From assembly GCA_965659665.1 (NCBI GenBank), contig CBFHWU010000014.1, forward strand, positions 1 through 55,946: DNA of 55,946 nt, in the 5' to 3' direction. Below the pieces are notes generated by a model. That model did not search any database, had not been told where the DNA came from, and was given only the letters and a program-made list of their open reading frames with translations. Origin of the DNA: CBFHWU01 sp965659665 (GTDB lineage: Bacteria > Bacteroidota > Bacteroidia > Flavobacteriales > Flavobacteriaceae). Of the stretch, positions 32,546-41,240 are shown piece after piece (the first letter of the stretch is position 1; the number at the start of each line of letters is the position of its first letter). The translations under genes were made by a program, and so were the position numbers.

Positions 32546-32618
32546 AATAAAATGTTAATTAATGAATAATAAGTTCAAAAATACAAGAAAATTGTATCTT
32601 GCACGTTCAATTTTTTTT

Positions 32619-33518
32619 ATGAAAAAATGTTTCAATAGCCCTTTTATACTTTTGCCCCTAATAGGGATAATGTTTTTTGCGTGTGAAGATAACAATGGAA
32701 GATTTAACGTGGAACCTCCCAGAGATTTATCAACACAGCTAGAAGACGATAATGATTCCATTAATAAATTTTTGGATATGCATTTCTTTAATTATGAAGA
32801 ATATGCTGCTGCTGAAAGTGACGAATATGTTGAATTTACTTTTGATACCATTCAAGGAGAATTCGCAGATAAAATTCCTATGCGTGATTTTTTTCAAGAA
32901 CACACCGTTGAGTTAAAGGATGCTGATGATAACTTGGTTTCACACACCATGTATTATCATATTCCCAAACAAGGAGTGATTGATGCCTCACCCACCTTAG
33001 CAGATTCTGTTTATGTTACTTATAAAGGGATGCTCCTTTCAGATGTTACATTTGATATGCGTACGGATCCAATTTGGTTTGATAATCTGGCTCTAGTTCG
33101 TGGGTTTCGCGAGTTTATGCCTAAATTAAAGCGTGGTTTCTTTACCGACAATGGAGATGGTACTTACAATTCTGATGGCTTTGGAAGAGGAATTGTTATT
33201 TTTCCTTCGGCTTTAGGGTATTATAACTCTACTAGTTCTGGTATACCAGCTTATTCCTCTTTAATTTTTTCCGTTGAATTATACACTTTTAACGAAAACA
33301 CAGATCATGATAATGATTCTGTGCCCTCATATTTAGAGGATGTTAATGGGGATGGTGTTTTTGACGATGATACAGATGAAGATAATGTTGTAAATGTTTT
33401 TGATAACGACGACGATGGAGATGATATATTAACCATAGACGAATATATCCTTGACAACGACGGCTTTCCCATGGATAGCGACAACGACGGAACTCCTGAC
33501 TACCTAGATGCCGATTAA
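32619..33518 (+). CDS. FKBP-like lipoprotein with calcium-binding Asp-rich tail
   Basis: 299 residues from the ATG at 32619. A lipoprotein signal peptide (LLPLIGIMFFACED) is followed by an acidic linker and an FKBP-type fold: DSVYVTYKGMLL, VRGFREFMPKLKRGFF, FPSALGYYNS, GIPAYSSLIFSVELYTF. The last ~70 residues are Asp-rich calcium-type repeats (DHDNDSVPSYLEDVNGDGVF, DNDDDGDD, DSDNDGTPDYLD). A surface or periplasmic folding factor is plausible, but whether the proline isomerase site is active is unclear. The long upstream frame is not required. Confidence 0.83.
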   Translation: MKKCFNSPFILLPLIGIMFFACEDNNGRFNVEPPRDLSTQLEDDNDSINKFLDMHFFNYEEYAAAESDEYVEFTFDTIQGEFADKIPMRDFFQEHTVELKDADDNLVSHTMYYHIPKQGVIDASPTLADSVYVTYKGMLLSDVTFDMRTDPIWFDNLALVRGFREFMPKLKRGFFTDNGDGTYNSDGFGRGIVIFPSALGYYNSTSSGIPAYSSLIFSVELYTFNENTDHDNDSVPSYLEDVNGDGVFDDDTDEDNVVNVFDNDDDGDDILTIDEYILDNDGFPMDSDNDGTPDYLDAD

Positions 33519-33537
33519 AAATAGTAAAGACGTATTT

Positions 33538-34491
33538 TTATTTGCGTTGAATTACTTTCTGTGCCGCTTGGACAATCGCCTGAGCATTCAACCCATATTT
33601 TTCCATCAATTGAGCAGGAGATCCTGACTCTCCAAAAGTATCTTGTGTGGCAACGAATTCTTGTGGTGCAGGATGATGTGTAGCTAACTCTCGTGCCACA
33701 CTTTCTCCTAGTCCGCCTAAATAATTATGTTCTTCACAGCTCACAACCGCACCTGTTTTCTGAACAGAATTAAGAATTAAATCAGTATCTAATGGTTTGA
33801 TAGTGTGTATATTGATTACTTCGGCTGAAATCCCAATCTGCTGCAATTCTTTAGTAGCTTCTAGGGCTTCCCAAACAAGGTGTCCCGTAGCGACAAGTGT
33901 AACATCAGATCCTTCACTAAGAAGTATGCCTTTTCCAATTTCAAATTTTTGATCAGCAGTCGTAAAATTAGGAACTGCAGGACGACCAAAACGTAAATAT
34001 ACAGGTCCATAGTGATCGGCAATTGCTATGGTTGCAGCTTTGGTTTGATTAAAATCACAAGTATTGATGACCGTCATGCCAGGAAGCATTTTCATTAATC
34101 CAATATCTTCTAAAATTTGATGCGTTGCTCCATCTTCTCCTAAAGTAACTCCTGCATGTGAAGCACAAATTTTTACATTTTTGTGAGAATAGGCTATAGA
34201 TTGACGAACTTGATCATAAACACGACCCGTTGAAAAATTTGCAAATGTCCCTGTAAAAGGTATTTTCCCTCCAATAGTAAGTCCTGCAGCGATTCCCATC
34301 ATGTTAGCCTCTGCGATTCCTATTTGAAAAAAACGCTCTGGATTATTTTGGATAAACGGACCCATTTTTAGAGAACCGATCAAATCAGCACAAAGCGCTA
34401 CCACATTGGGGTTTGTTTTCCCTAATTCTTCAAGCCCAGCTCCAAATCCCGAACGTGTATCAATTTTTTCTGTGTAGGTGTATGTAGTCAT
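33538..34491 (-). CDS. Transketolase, C-terminal subunit
   Basis: 317 residues: the Pyr and C-terminal domains of transketolase. GIAEANMMGIAAGLTIGGK carries the catalytic Glu, followed by GRVYDQVRQSIAYSHKNVKI, GVTLGEDGATHQILEDIGLM and, near the C-terminus, VSCEEHNYLGGLGE. Paired with the N-terminal half 9 bases upstream. Together they move two-carbon units in the pentose phosphate pathway. Confidence 0.95.
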   Translation of the reverse strand: MTTYTYTEKIDTRSGFGAGLEELGKTNPNVVALCADLIGSLKMGPFIQNNPERFFQIGIAEANMMGIAAGLTIGGKIPFTGTFANFSTGRVYDQVRQSIAYSHKNVKICASHAGVTLGEDGATHQILEDIGLMKMLPGMTVINTCDFNQTKAATIAIADHYGPVYLRFGRPAVPNFTTADQKFEIGKGILLSEGSDVTLVATGHLVWEALEATKELQQIGISAEVINIHTIKPLDTDLILNSVQKTGAVVSCEEHNYLGGLGESVARELATHHPAPQEFVATQDTFGESGSPAQLMEKYGLNAQAIVQAAQKVIQRK

Positions 34492-34500
34492 TTTTTTGTT

Positions 34501-35346
34501 TTAATAGTCTCCTAAAGTTTCCTCGTTTTGTGCCAAAGCTGAAGCAAGTTGATCATCATTTGGTGCTTTGCCGTGCCATGCGTGTGTATACATCATAAAG
34601 TCAACTCCATTTCCCATTACTGTATGAAGCATAACACAAACTGGTTTTCCTTTACCAGTTCTTGACTTGGCGTCTTGCAATCCGGTGACAATTTCCGACA
34701 CATCATTTCCTTTTTCAATGTGCAGTACGTCCCAACCAAAAGCTTCTATTTTTACAGCAAGATCACCCATATCTAATACATCTTTTGTTGACCCATCAAT
34801 TTGCTGTCCGTTGTAGTCAATGGTGGCAATGAGATTATCAACTTTTTTGGATCCTGCATACATGATAGCTTCCCAATTTTGACCTTCTTGCATTTCACCA
34901 TCTCCATGTAAACTGTACACTAGGTGAGAGTCATTATTTAGTTTTTTTGCTAGTGCTGCTCCAATTGCTACCGACATGCCCTGCCCCAGAGAACCCGAAG
35001 CGATACGAACACCCGGTAGTCCTTCATGTGTAGTGGGATGGCCTTGCAGCCGTGAATTTAGCTTCCGAAATGTAGCCAATTCCGAAACTTCAAAGTATCC
35101 ACTACGTGCAAGAACACTGTAATAAACGGGCGAAATATGTCCATTTGACAAAAAGAACAAATCTTCTTCATTCCCATCCATGAAAAAAGAATCTTTACGT
35201 TCCATGATTTCGTGAAATAAGCTAACAAAAAACTCAGCGCAACCCAATGAACCACCAGGATGACCCGAATTGACGGCGTGAACCATTCGCAGGATGTCTC
35301 TTCGAGTTTGAAGCACTATTTTTTCAAGGGATTCTAAATTTGACAT
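34501..35346 (-). CDS. Transketolase, N-terminal subunit
   Basis: 281 residues: the thiamine-diphosphate PP domain. Landmarks are NSGHPGGSLGCAEFF, SNGHISPVYYSVLA, RIASGSLGQGMSVAIGAALA, HGDGEMQEGQNWEAIMYAG (GDG motif) and IDYNGQQIDG. Half-size transketolase subunits encoded as adjacent genes are the rule in many Bacteroidota. Promoter elements lie directly upstream at 35366-35396. Confidence 0.95.
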   Translation of the reverse strand: MSNLESLEKIVLQTRRDILRMVHAVNSGHPGGSLGCAEFFVSLFHEIMERKDSFFMDGNEEDLFFLSNGHISPVYYSVLARSGYFEVSELATFRKLNSRLQGHPTTHEGLPGVRIASGSLGQGMSVAIGAALAKKLNNDSHLVYSLHGDGEMQEGQNWEAIMYAGSKKVDNLIATIDYNGQQIDGSTKDVLDMGDLAVKIEAFGWDVLHIEKGNDVSEIVTGLQDAKSRTGKGKPVCVMLHTVMGNGVDFMMYTHAWHGKAPNDDQLASALAQNEETLGDY

Positions 35347-35365
35347 AGGGATTAAATATTTAAAA

Positions 35366-35396
35366 CAAATGTAGTACTAACTTTACTGGATTCAAA
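35366..35396 (-). promoter_or_regulatory. Promoter of the split transketolase operon
   Basis: On the minus strand TTTG (35393-35396), a 19-base spacer, then TACATTTG (35366-35373), 20 bases upstream of the start codon. Confidence 0.65.
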
Positions 35397-35472
35397 AAAG
35401 ATTACTGTCAATAATGGGTTATAAATTAACATTGTAATACCAAAAGGAAATGGTTGGTTATATTTGTGCTTT

Positions 35473-36603
35473 GTGAAATTTAAACTACACCATACCGATT
35501 CCAAGTCTAACGCACGTGCAGCTACTCTATGTTGTGGTCATGGACATATCCAGACACCAATTTTTATGCCTGTCGGAACCGCGGCAACGGTAAAAGGAGT
35601 TCATCAAAGAGAATTAGAGCAAGACGTCAACCCCGATGTGATATTAGCCAATACCTATCATCTTTATTTACGACCCTCTGCCAATATTTTGGAGGCTGCG
35701 GGTGGAATTCACCAATTTATGAATTGGAATCGTAATATCCTTACTGATAGTGGAGGATATCAAGTGTATTCCCTTTCTGGTCGAAGAAAAATAAATGAGC
35801 AAGGGGTCGAATTTAAATCGCATATTGATGGTTCAAAACATTTTTTTACCCCCGAAGGTGTAATTGATTTGCAGCGATCTATTGGGGCAGATATTGTGAT
35901 GGCTTTTGATGAATGCACCCCATATCCTTGTGATTTTGACTACGCCCAAAAATCGATGCACCTTACTCATCGATGGCTGGATCGATGTATCGATCGATTT
36001 AAAAAAACTCCTCCTAAATACGGATACCCTCAAAGTCTTTTTCCAATTGTTCAAGGAAGTACATATACAGATCTCAGAAAACAATCAGCTGAATATATAG
36101 CCAAATCAAATAGTGATGGAAATGCTATTGGTGGGCTTTCTGTAGGAGAGCCCGCCGAGGAAATGTACGCCATGACTGAAGTTGTTTGTCAGATTTTACC
36201 TCAAGATAAACCTCGTTACTTAATGGGAGTGGGGACTCCTATTAATATCTTAGAAAATATAGCGTTGGGTGTTGATATGTTCGATTGCGTTATGCCCACC
36301 CGAAATGCTCGAAACGGAATGTTATTCACTTCACAAGGAACAATTAATATCAAAAATAAAAAATGGCAAAATGATTTTTCCCCTATTGATCCCATGAATC
36401 ATAGCTATGTAGATACTGCCTATTCTAAAGCATACCTAAGACATCTTTTTGCCGCTAATGAATTTTTGGGGAAACAAATAGCTACGCTTCACAACTTAAG
36501 TTTTTATATGTGGTTGGTACGTCAAGCCAGAAAGCATATTTTAGCGGATAATTTTGCATCTTGGAAAAATAAAATGGTTCTCCAAATGAACAAGCGTTTA
36601 TAG
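35473..36603 (+). CDS. tgt: Queuine/preQ1 tRNA-guanine transglycosylase
   Basis: 376 residues from GTG at 35473, whose product begins (M)KFKLHHTDSKSNARAATL, aligning with the E. coli Tgt N-terminus. Landmarks: TPIFMPVGTAATVKG, ANTYHLYLRPS, LTDSGGYQVYSL with the catalytic Asp, DIVMAFDECTPYP, GLSVGEPAEEMY, GVGTPINILENIALGVDMFD. The zinc Cys are less typical: only the C in CVMP and part of the C-terminal cluster are evident. A TATATTTG -7 box at 35459-35466 ends 6 bases before this GTG, suggesting a leaderless or near-leaderless mRNA. Confidence 0.93.
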   Translation: MKFKLHHTDSKSNARAATLCCGHGHIQTPIFMPVGTAATVKGVHQRELEQDVNPDVILANTYHLYLRPSANILEAAGGIHQFMNWNRNILTDSGGYQVYSLSGRRKINEQGVEFKSHIDGSKHFFTPEGVIDLQRSIGADIVMAFDECTPYPCDFDYAQKSMHLTHRWLDRCIDRFKKTPPKYGYPQSLFPIVQGSTYTDLRKQSAEYIAKSNSDGNAIGGLSVGEPAEEMYAMTEVVCQILPQDKPRYLMGVGTPINILENIALGVDMFDCVMPTRNARNGMLFTSQGTINIKNKKWQNDFSPIDPMNHSYVDTAYSKAYLRHLFAANEFLGKQIATLHNLSFYMWLVRQARKHILADNFASWKNKMVLQMNKRL

Positions 36604-36608
36604 GAAAA

Positions 36609-37685
36609 ATGAAAAAAATAGATCGTTATATTATCAAAAAATACATAGGAACCTTTGTTGTGATGCTTGGACTTTTTGTTCCTATTAGTATTTTGGTTGA
36701 TTTATCACAAAAAATAGATAAGTTTAAACAGTATGAAGTTCCTAGTGAAGAAATTTTTGGTTATTACTACGACTTTATTTGGTTTTTTGGAAACTTGTTA
36801 TTTCCAATTTTTCTCTTTTTATCGGTGATTTGGTTTACGTCAAAATTGGCTAATGATACCGAAGTTATTGCGATTTTGAGCTCTGGAATATCCTTTAATC
36901 GTTATTTACGCCCTTTTGTCATTTCAGCTTCAATTATTGCCCTGTTTTCCTTCTTCACTGGAATGTTTGTTATTCCTGCCACGTCCAAAAGTTTTAATGA
37001 ATTTGATTTTAAATATTTTAATAGAAATAAAAAAGCCCGTCAAACGGATAATCTTTTCAAACAAATTGGTGCTTCCGATATTGTTTATTTAAGCAGCTAT
37101 AATCACAACCGAAATCTTGGGTATAATTTCTCCTATGAACATTTTGAAGCAAACGAATTACAATACAAAATATCAGCGCAAACCATTCGTTGGATTGAAA
37201 AAGATAGTATTCATCGCTTGTCCAATTTTTTTATGCGTACTTACATCGACGATAAAGAAATTATAGAATCCCGTCCTCGTTTGGATACGCTACTTAATTT
37301 TAAACTTGAAGATTTATCCCCTGTTGAGTATATGGCACAAACACTGAATTTTTTTGAACTCAATGATTTTATTCGCTTGGAGCGGGAGCGCGGTAGCTCT
37401 TTAATAAACCATCATTTATTGGTTCGACAAAAAAGATGGTCCCTACCAGTTTCTGCATTTATACTTACCATGATAGGCGTTTCAGTAGCTTCTTTCAAAA
37501 GGCGGGGAGGAATGGGAGTAAATCTTGCCTTGGGAATTATCTTAGCGTTTATTTACATTTTTTTTGATAAAATTTTTGAAGTAATGGTTGAAAAATCAGG
37601 TTTTATTCCATGGATTGCCGCATGGCTGCCTAATATATTGTTTGGTATCTTATCAATAATTTTATTACAACATGCAAAAAGATAA
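36609..37685 (+). CDS. LptF/LptG family lipopolysaccharide export permease
   Basis: 358 residues. Three N-terminal membrane spans (TFVVMLGLFVPISILVDL and others), a periplasmic beta-jellyroll-like middle (about 130-260) and three C-terminal spans (LPVSAFILTMIGVSVASF). This is the LptF/LptG half-permease of the LptBFG ABC exporter. It is 5 bases after tgt, and the EamA gene overlaps its end by 14 bases. Which of F or G it is cannot be fixed from one copy. Confidence 0.92.
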   Translation: MKKIDRYIIKKYIGTFVVMLGLFVPISILVDLSQKIDKFKQYEVPSEEIFGYYYDFIWFFGNLLFPIFLFLSVIWFTSKLANDTEVIAILSSGISFNRYLRPFVISASIIALFSFFTGMFVIPATSKSFNEFDFKYFNRNKKARQTDNLFKQIGASDIVYLSSYNHNRNLGYNFSYEHFEANELQYKISAQTIRWIEKDSIHRLSNFFMRTYIDDKEIIESRPRLDTLLNFKLEDLSPVEYMAQTLNFFELNDFIRLERERGSSLINHHLLVRQKRWSLPVSAFILTMIGVSVASFKRRGGMGVNLALGIILAFIYIFFDKIFEVMVEKSGFIPWIAAWLPNILFGILSIILLQHAKR

Positions 37686-38568
37686 ATTTAAAAGTGCACT
37701 TCATTTCCATTTTGTTGTTATTATTTTTGGATTTACAGCTATTTTGGGGGCATTAATTTCAATTGATGCCATGTCGTTAGTATGGTATCGAATGGGATTA
37801 GCAAGTGTTGTACTAGGGGTTTATTTGGCCATTCGTAAGGTGTCATTTAAACTTACCAAGAAACATACAGTGATCATGATCATGGGAGGAGTTTTAATTG
37901 CCCTACATTGGATTACTTTTTTTCATGCCGTTAAGCTTTCAAATGTATCCATTACACTATCTATTTTTGCCTCAGGCGCTTTTTTTACTTCTTTTTTGGA
38001 ACCATTTTTTTATCGACGAAAAATAATTATTTATGAAGTTATTTTGGGCCTCTTAGTAATTATGGGCTTGGCAATCGCTTTACAAACAGAACTTGATTTT
38101 AAAAAAGGGATTATTTATGCTTTTTTATCTATCATCTTGTCCGTTTTTTTTACGCTAATAAACGGTAAGTATATCAAACAACTTGATGCACGTGTGATGT
38201 CTTTTTATCAACTGTTCATTGGATGGGGGCTCGTTTCCGTATTGTTGGGGTTAAGTCAACAATTTAATTCCTCGTTCTTTCAGTTAATCCCTTATGATAT
38301 CTTATGGTTGACTATTTTGGCAGTGGTATGCACCTCCTATGCTTTTGTTGTTTCCATAGACGTGATGCGTTTTTTGAGTCCTTACTCTGTTATGTTAGGA
38401 ATCAATATGGAACCTGTTTATGGGATTTGTTTGGCTTATTTTATATTTGGTGCTGAGGAACATATGCCTTTTCAATTTTATCTAGGAACTATTATTATTT
38501 TGGTGGCGGTTCTGCTCAATGGGTATTTTAAACTTAAAAGTGATAAAGAGATTTATTCGGCAACCTAA
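37672..38568 (+). CDS. EamA/DMT family transporter
   Basis: 298 residues with about ten hydrophobic spans and the two-repeat EamA pattern: LVWYRMGLASVVLGVYLAIR, LIALHWITFFHAVKLSNVSI, SFLEPFFYRRKI, then a second half ending YFIFGAEEHMPFQFYLGTI. Probably an inner-membrane exporter of metabolites; substrate unknown. Start overlaps the lptF/G stop. Confidence 0.9.
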   Translation: MQKDKFKSALHFHFVVIIFGFTAILGALISIDAMSLVWYRMGLASVVLGVYLAIRKVSFKLTKKHTVIMIMGGVLIALHWITFFHAVKLSNVSITLSIFASGAFFTSFLEPFFYRRKIIIYEVILGLLVIMGLAIALQTELDFKKGIIYAFLSIILSVFFTLINGKYIKQLDARVMSFYQLFIGWGLVSVLLGLSQQFNSSFFQLIPYDILWLTILAVVCTSYAFVVSIDVMRFLSPYSVMLGINMEPVYGICLAYFIFGAEEHMPFQFYLGTIIILVAVLLNGYFKLKSDKEIYSAT

Positions 38569-38603
38569 ATTAAGTATATTTGTTTGTAATTTGGAAGTAA
38601 AAT

Positions 38604-39557
38604 ATGGATTATTTAGACTTTGAACTACCTATTAAAGAGCTACAAGATCAACTTTTAAAGTGTCGACTAATCGGTCACGAAAGTGACGTAGATGTTACCG
38701 ATACCTGTGCACAAATTGAAAAAAAATTAGTGACTGCCAAAAAGAAGCTATACAGTAATCTTACTCCATGGCAGCGTGTTCAGCTTTCACGACATCCTTC
38801 TCGACCTTACACCCTGGATTTTATTTACGCTCTTACTAAAGGAACCTTTTTAGAACTCCATGGCGATCGTAACGTCAAAGACGACAAAGCCATGATTGGA
38901 GGGCTAGGCAAAATAGAGGATCAAACCTTTATGTTTATTGGTCAACAAAAAGGATACAATACCAAAACTCGCCAGTATCGTAATTTTGGTATGGCCAATC
39001 CTGAAGGCTATCGCAAAGCGTTACGATTGATGAAATCAGCTGAGAAGTTTGACCTTCCCACTGTATGTTTTATTGATACTCCAGGCGCGTATCCTGGTCT
39101 CGAAGCTGAGGAAAGAGGTCAAGGTGAAGCCATTGCCCGAAATTTATTTGAAATGGCTCGCCTAAAATCACCCATTATTGTTGTTGTCATCGGCGAAGGC
39201 GCCTCTGGAGGTGCTTTAGGAATTGGTGTGGGTGATCGTGTGATGATGCTAGAAAATACTTGGTATTCCGTGATTTCTCCAGAATCCTGCTCCTCAATTT
39301 TGTGGCGAAGCTGGGAGTTCAAAGAACAAGCTGCAGAAGCTCTTAAACTTACAGCAAAAGATATGAAACGCCAAAAACTTATCGATTGCATCATAAAAGA
39401 ACCTCTTGGAGGAGCGCATAACGACCGAAAAGCTACTTTTTCAAGTGTGCAAAAAGTCATTTTAAATACCTTTAATGATCTCCGTCAATTATCAAAAGAA
39501 GAACTCGTTGCTCAGCGTATGGACAAATTCTTTAAAATGGGTGTTTACAGCGATTAA
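38604..39557 (+). CDS. accA: Acetyl-CoA carboxylase carboxyltransferase subunit alpha
   Basis: 317 residues. PWQRVQLSRHPSRPYTLDF, LHGDRNVKDDKAMIGGLG, FMFIGQQKGYNTKTR, CFIDTPGAYPGLEAEERGQG, GEGASGGALGIGVGDRVMML and SVISPESCSSILWR are the AccA landmarks. With AccD it transfers CO2 from biotin to acetyl-CoA in fatty acid synthesis. accD is not in the window. A TATATTTG box lies at 38575-38582. Confidence 0.97.
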   Translation: MDYLDFELPIKELQDQLLKCRLIGHESDVDVTDTCAQIEKKLVTAKKKLYSNLTPWQRVQLSRHPSRPYTLDFIYALTKGTFLELHGDRNVKDDKAMIGGLGKIEDQTFMFIGQQKGYNTKTRQYRNFGMANPEGYRKALRLMKSAEKFDLPTVCFIDTPGAYPGLEAEERGQGEAIARNLFEMARLKSPIIVVVIGEGASGGALGIGVGDRVMMLENTWYSVISPESCSSILWRSWEFKEQAAEALKLTAKDMKRQKLIDCIIKEPLGGAHNDRKATFSSVQKVILNTFNDLRQLSKEELVAQRMDKFFKMGVYSD

Positions 39558-39650
39558 TTTGTGTTATTAACATTTTTTCTATGTTGTTAACATCTAATAT
39601 GTTTACTTTTTTTTATCCCTTCATCTAACCAAATTATATACCTTTAGGCT

Positions 39651-41162
39651 ATGGAAAAGCCTAAGCTAATATCTTCTATTTCTTCTCCCTCGGGTAATAT
39701 TGTTTCCCTTCAAAAAGGAAAGATACCTCCACAAGCACTTGACTTGGAAGAAGTGGTACTGGGTGCTATGATGGTAGACAAAAAAGGGGTGGATGTTGTA
39801 ATCGACATATTACAACCCAGTGCTTTTTACAAAGAAGCCCACCAACATATTTTTAATGCCATGGTTAAACTTTTTGAAAATACGGAGCCTATTGACTTGT
39901 TGACTGTTTCTGCTCAACTTCGAAAAGATGCAAAACTTGATGCTGTGGGAGGTGATTTTTATTTAATTCAACTTACCCAAAAAGTATCCTCCTCAGCGCA
40001 CATTGAATTCCATGCGCGCATTATTCTTCAAAAGTTTATTCAACGTAGCTTGATTAAGATTTCTAATGAGATCATTGAGGATGCTTATGACGAAACCAAG
40101 GATGTTTTTGATATGCTTGACATGGCTGAATCAAAACTTTATGATGTTGCTCAAGGAAACATTAAAACCTCTACTGAAACCGCTCAAAATTTGGTCATAC
40201 AAGCCAAAAAGAAAATTGAAGAAATATCAAATAAAGAAGGGATGAGTGGGGTCCCTTCTGGATTTATTGATCTGGATAAGCTGACCTCTGGTTGGCAACC
40301 TAGCGACCTAATCATTGTGGCTGCTCGACCAGGTATGGGAAAAACAGCCCTTACCTTATCGATGGCTCGAAATATTGCTGTAGGACAAAATATCCCTGTA
40401 GCCTTCTTCTCTTTAGAAATGTCTTCCGTTCAGTTAATTACCCGATTGATTTCTTCTGAAACCACTTTATCTTCCGAAAAACTCCGTACTGGGAAGCTTG
40501 AAGATCACGAGTGGAAGCAACTGAATGTTAAAGTTTCTGACCTCGAAAAAGCTCCGCTATTCATTGACGATACTCCCTCACTTTCTATTTTTGACCTTCG
40601 TGCCAAAGCACGTCGATTGTCCTCTCAATATGGTATCAAATTAATCATTATTGATTATTTACAACTTATGACTGCAGGAGGTAGCAACAAAACGGGGAAT
40701 AGAGAACAAGAAATTTCTACCATTTCACGAAACCTTAAGGCCTTGGCTAAAGAATTAAATATTCCTGTAATTGCGCTTTCGCAATTGTCTCGTGCTGTCG
40801 AAACACGCGGTGGAAGTAAACGACCCATTTTATCGGATCTTAGAGAATCGGGTGCCATTGAGCAAGATGCTGATATCGTTTCGTTTATTTATCGACCTGA
40901 ATATTACAAAATTGACGAATGGGATGACGACGAACGCACCCCTTCTGCCGGACAAGCAGAGTTTATTGTTGCCAAGCACCGAAATGGAGGACTAAATAAT
41001 ATCCGATTAAAATTTATTGGTGCATTAGGAAAATTCGAAAACCTAGATTCTTTTGATGCCCCTATCGAATTTCAGTCCAAAATCAATCCCTCTGACAACC
41101 CGTTTGACCCCCCACGTATCGACCCTAATGAGGCCTTTGGAGACGAGGATGTTCCGTTTTAG
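39651..41162 (+). CDS. dnaB: Replicative DNA helicase DnaB
   Basis: 503 residues. The N-terminal helical domain (PPQALDLEEVVLGAMMVDKK) and RecA-like domain are both seen: GFIDLDKLTSGWQPSDLIIV, Walker A AARPGMGKTALTLSM, FFSLEMSSVQLITRL, LIIIDYLQLMTAGG, ALSQLSRAVETRGGSKRPIL, SDLRESGAIEQDADIVSFIY. No intein. Acidic C-terminus. A 93-base leader precedes it. Confidence 0.97.
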   Translation: MEKPKLISSISSPSGNIVSLQKGKIPPQALDLEEVVLGAMMVDKKGVDVVIDILQPSAFYKEAHQHIFNAMVKLFENTEPIDLLTVSAQLRKDAKLDAVGGDFYLIQLTQKVSSSAHIEFHARIILQKFIQRSLIKISNEIIEDAYDETKDVFDMLDMAESKLYDVAQGNIKTSTETAQNLVIQAKKKIEEISNKEGMSGVPSGFIDLDKLTSGWQPSDLIIVAARPGMGKTALTLSMARNIAVGQNIPVAFFSLEMSSVQLITRLISSETTLSSEKLRTGKLEDHEWKQLNVKVSDLEKAPLFIDDTPSLSIFDLRAKARRLSSQYGIKLIIIDYLQLMTAGGSNKTGNREQEISTISRNLKALAKELNIPVIALSQLSRAVETRGGSKRPILSDLRESGAIEQDADIVSFIYRPEYYKIDEWDDDERTPSAGQAEFIVAKHRNGGLNNIRLKFIGALGKFENLDSFDAPIEFQSKINPSDNPFDPPRIDPNEAFGDEDVPF

Positions 41163-41240
41163 TTTTTTATTAAATTTGTCTTTACATTATAAAAAAAACT
41201 AAATTTTTATAATACCCTAAACACTCAAATCTTAATTATT

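Noticed and set aside
39119..39460. Minus-strand frame of 113 codons inside accA
   Set aside because: Fully covered by the strongly conserved accA coding sequence; no homology features of its own.
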